This document shows, one piece after another, positions 60,931 to 64,000 of a stretch of DNA of 64,000 bases. The stretch spans positions 12,931,112 through 12,995,111 of the forward strand of contig JAEMBT020000009.1 in the NCBI GenBank assembly GCA_018873245.2, read 5' to 3'. Position numbers and translations under genes: made by a program. Under the pieces are notes generated by a model that saw nothing but the letters and a program-made list of their open reading frames with translations, did not search any database and had not been told where the DNA came from. The DNA is from Archegozetes longisetosus (Eukaryota; Arthropoda; Arachnida; Sarcoptiformes; Trhypochthoniidae). The stretch's first letter is position 1. Each line of letters starts with the position of its first letter.

Positions 60931-61993
60931 TCTTCAATTGTTAACAGTTAAATCTGGTGTCATGTGATTGATCGTTGGAAGTAGGAATCTAGTGTAATGT
61001 TCATGTTGCTAAGCATCATTTCAGGTTGCTATGCGTTATTTCAAAATCGTTGAGTATACTACATAGTGATAAAGCAACGTTTAATCGATTATTATCATTC
61101 AAAACAGAGTGTCTTATCTTTTCGCAGTTTAATTCAATGCAATCTATAAGTGATTAACTGGTTAAAGCTTTTAGGCCTTTATCTCGTTTAAACCTTTATA
61201 TTAAGCCTTTAGTAGAGCTAATTAACTGATTATTGTCTTAATATAGATTTAATGAGTCGTTTAATTGGTTTGATATAAGAGTTGGTTTTGATGTCTTAGA
61301 TTTTAGATATTTTTGAAAATTTAGAAGTTTTTCAAAATAAAGTTATTTTTTTTCTCTAATAAACTATTTGATGAATGTTAATGAAAATTATGCTAAAGTT
61401 AGTATAAAGTTCAAACAGTGGGTACAGCTAAATCTCTTTAATCGTTAACATCTAGTTAAGTGCATTTGAAAAAGACTCAAATTTATAAATATTTTTATTA
61501 TTTTACAATAACTATTTAACTGCGTATTATTGCCAGTTTTCATCAAACAATTTATTTGATTAATAGTAATACAAATATTGACTTTAAGTAGATTATCTCA
61601 TAGACAAATTGAAGTAGAAGGAGAATACACTAGAGTAAAAGTTAGTACAAATGCATTACTGGGTCATAAATAGTGTGTAGGAATGTGACAAAGTTTGTCG
61701 TTAGATTAGAAAGTAGGCAAATAGAAAGTTAAAATATTACTATTTAAATCAATCGAACTTTATATTAGCTTATTTTCTTTTCATCTATTATTAATCATTT
61801 ATATCTTTATCGACTTTGTCTCCTACTTAATAAATGATAACATATTTTCATGAATTTTCTGTAATTACATAAAAATAATTCCAATCAATAGTGATTCCGA
61901 TCAATAGATTATAAGACTTCCGTAAAAGGACTATATAATATTTAAAAATAACTTGTTCTTAACTGTGAATAACTTAATAAAAAATCTGTTTGA
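60931..61993. other. intergenic, RacGAP1 3' flank
   Basis: AT-rich; no gene, RNA or repeat recognised. Confidence 0.4.
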
Positions 61994-64000
61994 TTAAAAC
62001 AATGGTCTCAAAGTAAGAGCTCCTTTTGGTGCAGAAACATTGCGTTGAGGCGTAAGTGTACCTCTTTTAACGACATCTCCGAACAATCGCGTGCCAACTG
62101 ATGGACGTCTGTCTGGAGAACCATCTGTGGTGCAAGAAAAAAGATAAGCTCATTATATAATCAATTCTCTAATTATGAGTAATAGATAAAACAGACAACT
62201 ATTTGGTGTGTGCAAAGTTGCTGATGACATGATTTCATTCCAAGACTCTTCAGGAATTTTCAACAGCGCTTCCATTACTTTGATCTGCTTTGGATTTTCA
62301 GATAAGAGCTCGTTGATTGGCGGTTCGATCATAGAATAGCCGACAATAGTTGGGCCGAATATTTTGGCGAGCGACTTGCGATCCATTAGATTTTCTGGAG
62401 TTTCAGCGATACGTATGAGATGTGCCATAAGAAAAGCCAAAGTGTCTCTATTGGCTGTTGGCAGTCCTGCAACTGTTTTCATTAAAAGAATGTTTTCTTC
62501 TTCAGGGTCTTCCTGATCTGTAATCAACACAAAATAATTGAAATGATTAATCGAAACAATTGGTTTGAATTGAATACCAGAAGCTCTAACAAAGTCGCGC
62601 CACAAAATTCTAGTAACAAGAGGCTCATCCAAATCTCGAAGAAATTGTTTGACAACTCCGCAAAGGACGTGAATTTCATATTTGCCTAATGCAGGAATGC
62701 CTGCCTTCGAGTTCAAAATCTTGTCCTTAAGTTCACGAATATCTTTGTTTGAACCACTTATACGATAAATGCCTTCTTCTTTCAGGCCCCTCTTCTCGAT
62801 TTCGTTACAGCAGTGAATGATTAACGCGGGAATCATTGGTCGTGTTTGTGGCGCAAAGTCTGCGACTAAAACCATTTGAGAACTCTTTCCATTCGGTTTA
62901 CGGAATGGAATACATGGAAGTGGCAATTGATCTTTGCACGATATATGACATATCGCACGACAATCCACACAACAGAAACAATTACCACAAAATCCAATCG
63001 CTTTACCACATGGACCGCAATACAACGGCTTAAATGCTTTCTTTTGATGCAAATTGTGTTTACGATCTTCGAAAAGATTGCTTCCACTCATCGGAGACAC
63101 TCCTTGAGGAGTCATATTACGAAACATTTGCATATTTGATGTCTTCATCTGTGGAGAGCTCATAGAGAATGGTTTGAATCGACGATTAGTAACATTAACG
63201 GGCGTCGATACAAACTCTGTTTCGACAGGGTTTGGGTCCACAGTCGAGATCTTCTCAGGAATGGCTTCACTATAGCTTCGATTTCTCTTATGCACTGATG
63301 CATACATTCCGTCATCTATTTCGAAGTTTTCCTCCTGGGCCAATCGACAATTATCTGTATTGGACTGGAAGCCACCGCTATTTCTCTTACTAGAAATATT
63401 TGCAGCATTTGGTTGACATTCAGTACTCTTTCTGGAAATTCTTCTTTTTCTCGAACTATTCATCGGGTTCATTGACTCGCTCAGAATGTCCTCTTCGGTC
63501 GCGTCATATTCCAAACCATCAAATGAATCACTCGATGGCTTTTCTTCGTTAACTGTTTCCAATCGATTCAAATTCAAATAAGACAACACTTTATCTCTGG
63601 TTTCTTGATTTGGATTAGCGGTCGGGTCTTCGAGAACAAACTCTTTGATAGCATTTAATTGATTTTTAAATGCGTTTCTTTGTTTCATCAATTCTTCTCT
63701 GTTTTGAACCTCTTTAGCGAACCCAAATCTGACGTGCTTTAGGTTAGCCTCCAATGTCTTATTGGTTTCTTCTAATTGATGTATTTTAGCGTTCGATATA
63801 ATGAGTTCTCTTTCAGACGAAAGCCATTTAATTCTATTATCTTCTGCGTTACGAATCAATCGAATTAGTTCTGCAAATGAAGAATAAATATAATAAAGTG
63901 AAAGCAATTTATCAATGGTTTGATACCATTTTCTTCAATAGATACGAGAGAATTAGAGAAACGACACATATCGTCAAATTGTGCCACAACTGACAGTTTA
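61994..64000 (-). CDS. RacGAP1: Rac GTPase-activating protein 1 (tumbleweed), 5' end missing
   Basis: Centralspindlin subunit needed for the spindle midzone and cytokinesis. Exons: from beyond the right edge to 63927, then 63870-62578, 62517-62200, 62124-61994; phases agree. Order: N-terminal coiled coil (LERTxx-like heptads, RIKWLSSERELI to about 63600), Ser-rich linker with possible Cdk/Aurora-type sites, C1 zinc domain (KPLYCGPCGKAIGFCG, CVDCRAICHISCKDQLPLPC), then RhoGAP domain with the arginine finger in KEEGIYRISGS, then GKYEIHVLCGVVKQFLRDLDEPL, ANRDTLAFLMAHLIRIAE and KIFGPTIVG. The tail ends TLRPLF. The apparent insert KPIVSINHFNY in a simple readthrough is a 60 bp intron (62577-62518). 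The initiating Met lies beyond 64000. Confidence 0.93.

Noticed and set aside
1..64000. tRNA or rRNA genes
   Set aside because: I looked for cloverleaf-type B-box sequences (GGTTCGAATCC-like) and conserved rRNA blocks on both strands and found none; a tRNA scan would settle it.

Overview
The window is nuclear DNA of a small-genome, AT-rich eukaryote, almost certainly an arthropod and perhaps a mite or other arachnid. Recognisable animal genes are split by short GT-AG introns (53-60 bp in several places) or are single-exon. They sit among many decayed DNA transposons, MITEs and tandem repeats. The lineage is inferred from protein families only; no mitochondrial or rRNA marker is present.

Left part (1-24 kb): no intact conserved gene. 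It holds a mariner-type transposase remnant (0.3-0.85 kb), a decayed myosin-I fragment (3.6-4.0 kb), a broken C1GALT1-like galactosyltransferase (7.3-8.0 kb), a 1.1 kb terminal-inverted-repeat element (8.5-9.6 kb), a 190 bp MITE (9.9-10.1 kb), a hAT transposase remnant (10.7-12.1 kb), a possible solo LTR (14.1-14.3 kb) and an IS630/Tc1-type transposase remnant (15.9-16.6 kb). At 18.0-22.1 kb lies an intronless ankyrin-repeat gene. Its C-terminal part resembles the latrotoxin C-terminal domain also found in Wolbachia-type ankyrin proteins. Its reading frame is broken three times, and MITE and hAT sequence flanks it.

Right part (24-64 kb): a gene-rich block. In order: myosin ID (-, nine exons), a U1-type zinc-finger protein (-, four exons), DHX8/PRP22 spliceosomal helicase (-, one exon), the cytochrome bc1 hinge subunit UQCRH (+), glycerol kinase with a C-terminal membrane tail (-, four exons), ATG9 (-, one exon), MED8 (+, one exon), a divergent TGF-beta family ligand (-, seven exons), an unresolved possible gene at 59.4-60.9 kb (-) and RacGAP1/tumbleweed (-, cut by the right edge). 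DHX8/UQCRH and ATG9/MED8 are divergent pairs that may share promoters. The genes serve unrelated housekeeping or developmental roles (splicing, respiration, glycerol phosphorylation, autophagy, Mediator, cytokinesis, signalling) and show no operon-like logic.

The most notable points are: (1) the TGF-beta ligand, which has alanine where the interchain cysteine normally sits and a tandem triplication of a 3' splice acceptor that keeps frame in all three choices; (2) the disrupted, probably horizontally acquired ankyrin/latrotoxin-like gene; and (3) several MITE families defined here by copies or inverted ends inside the window.
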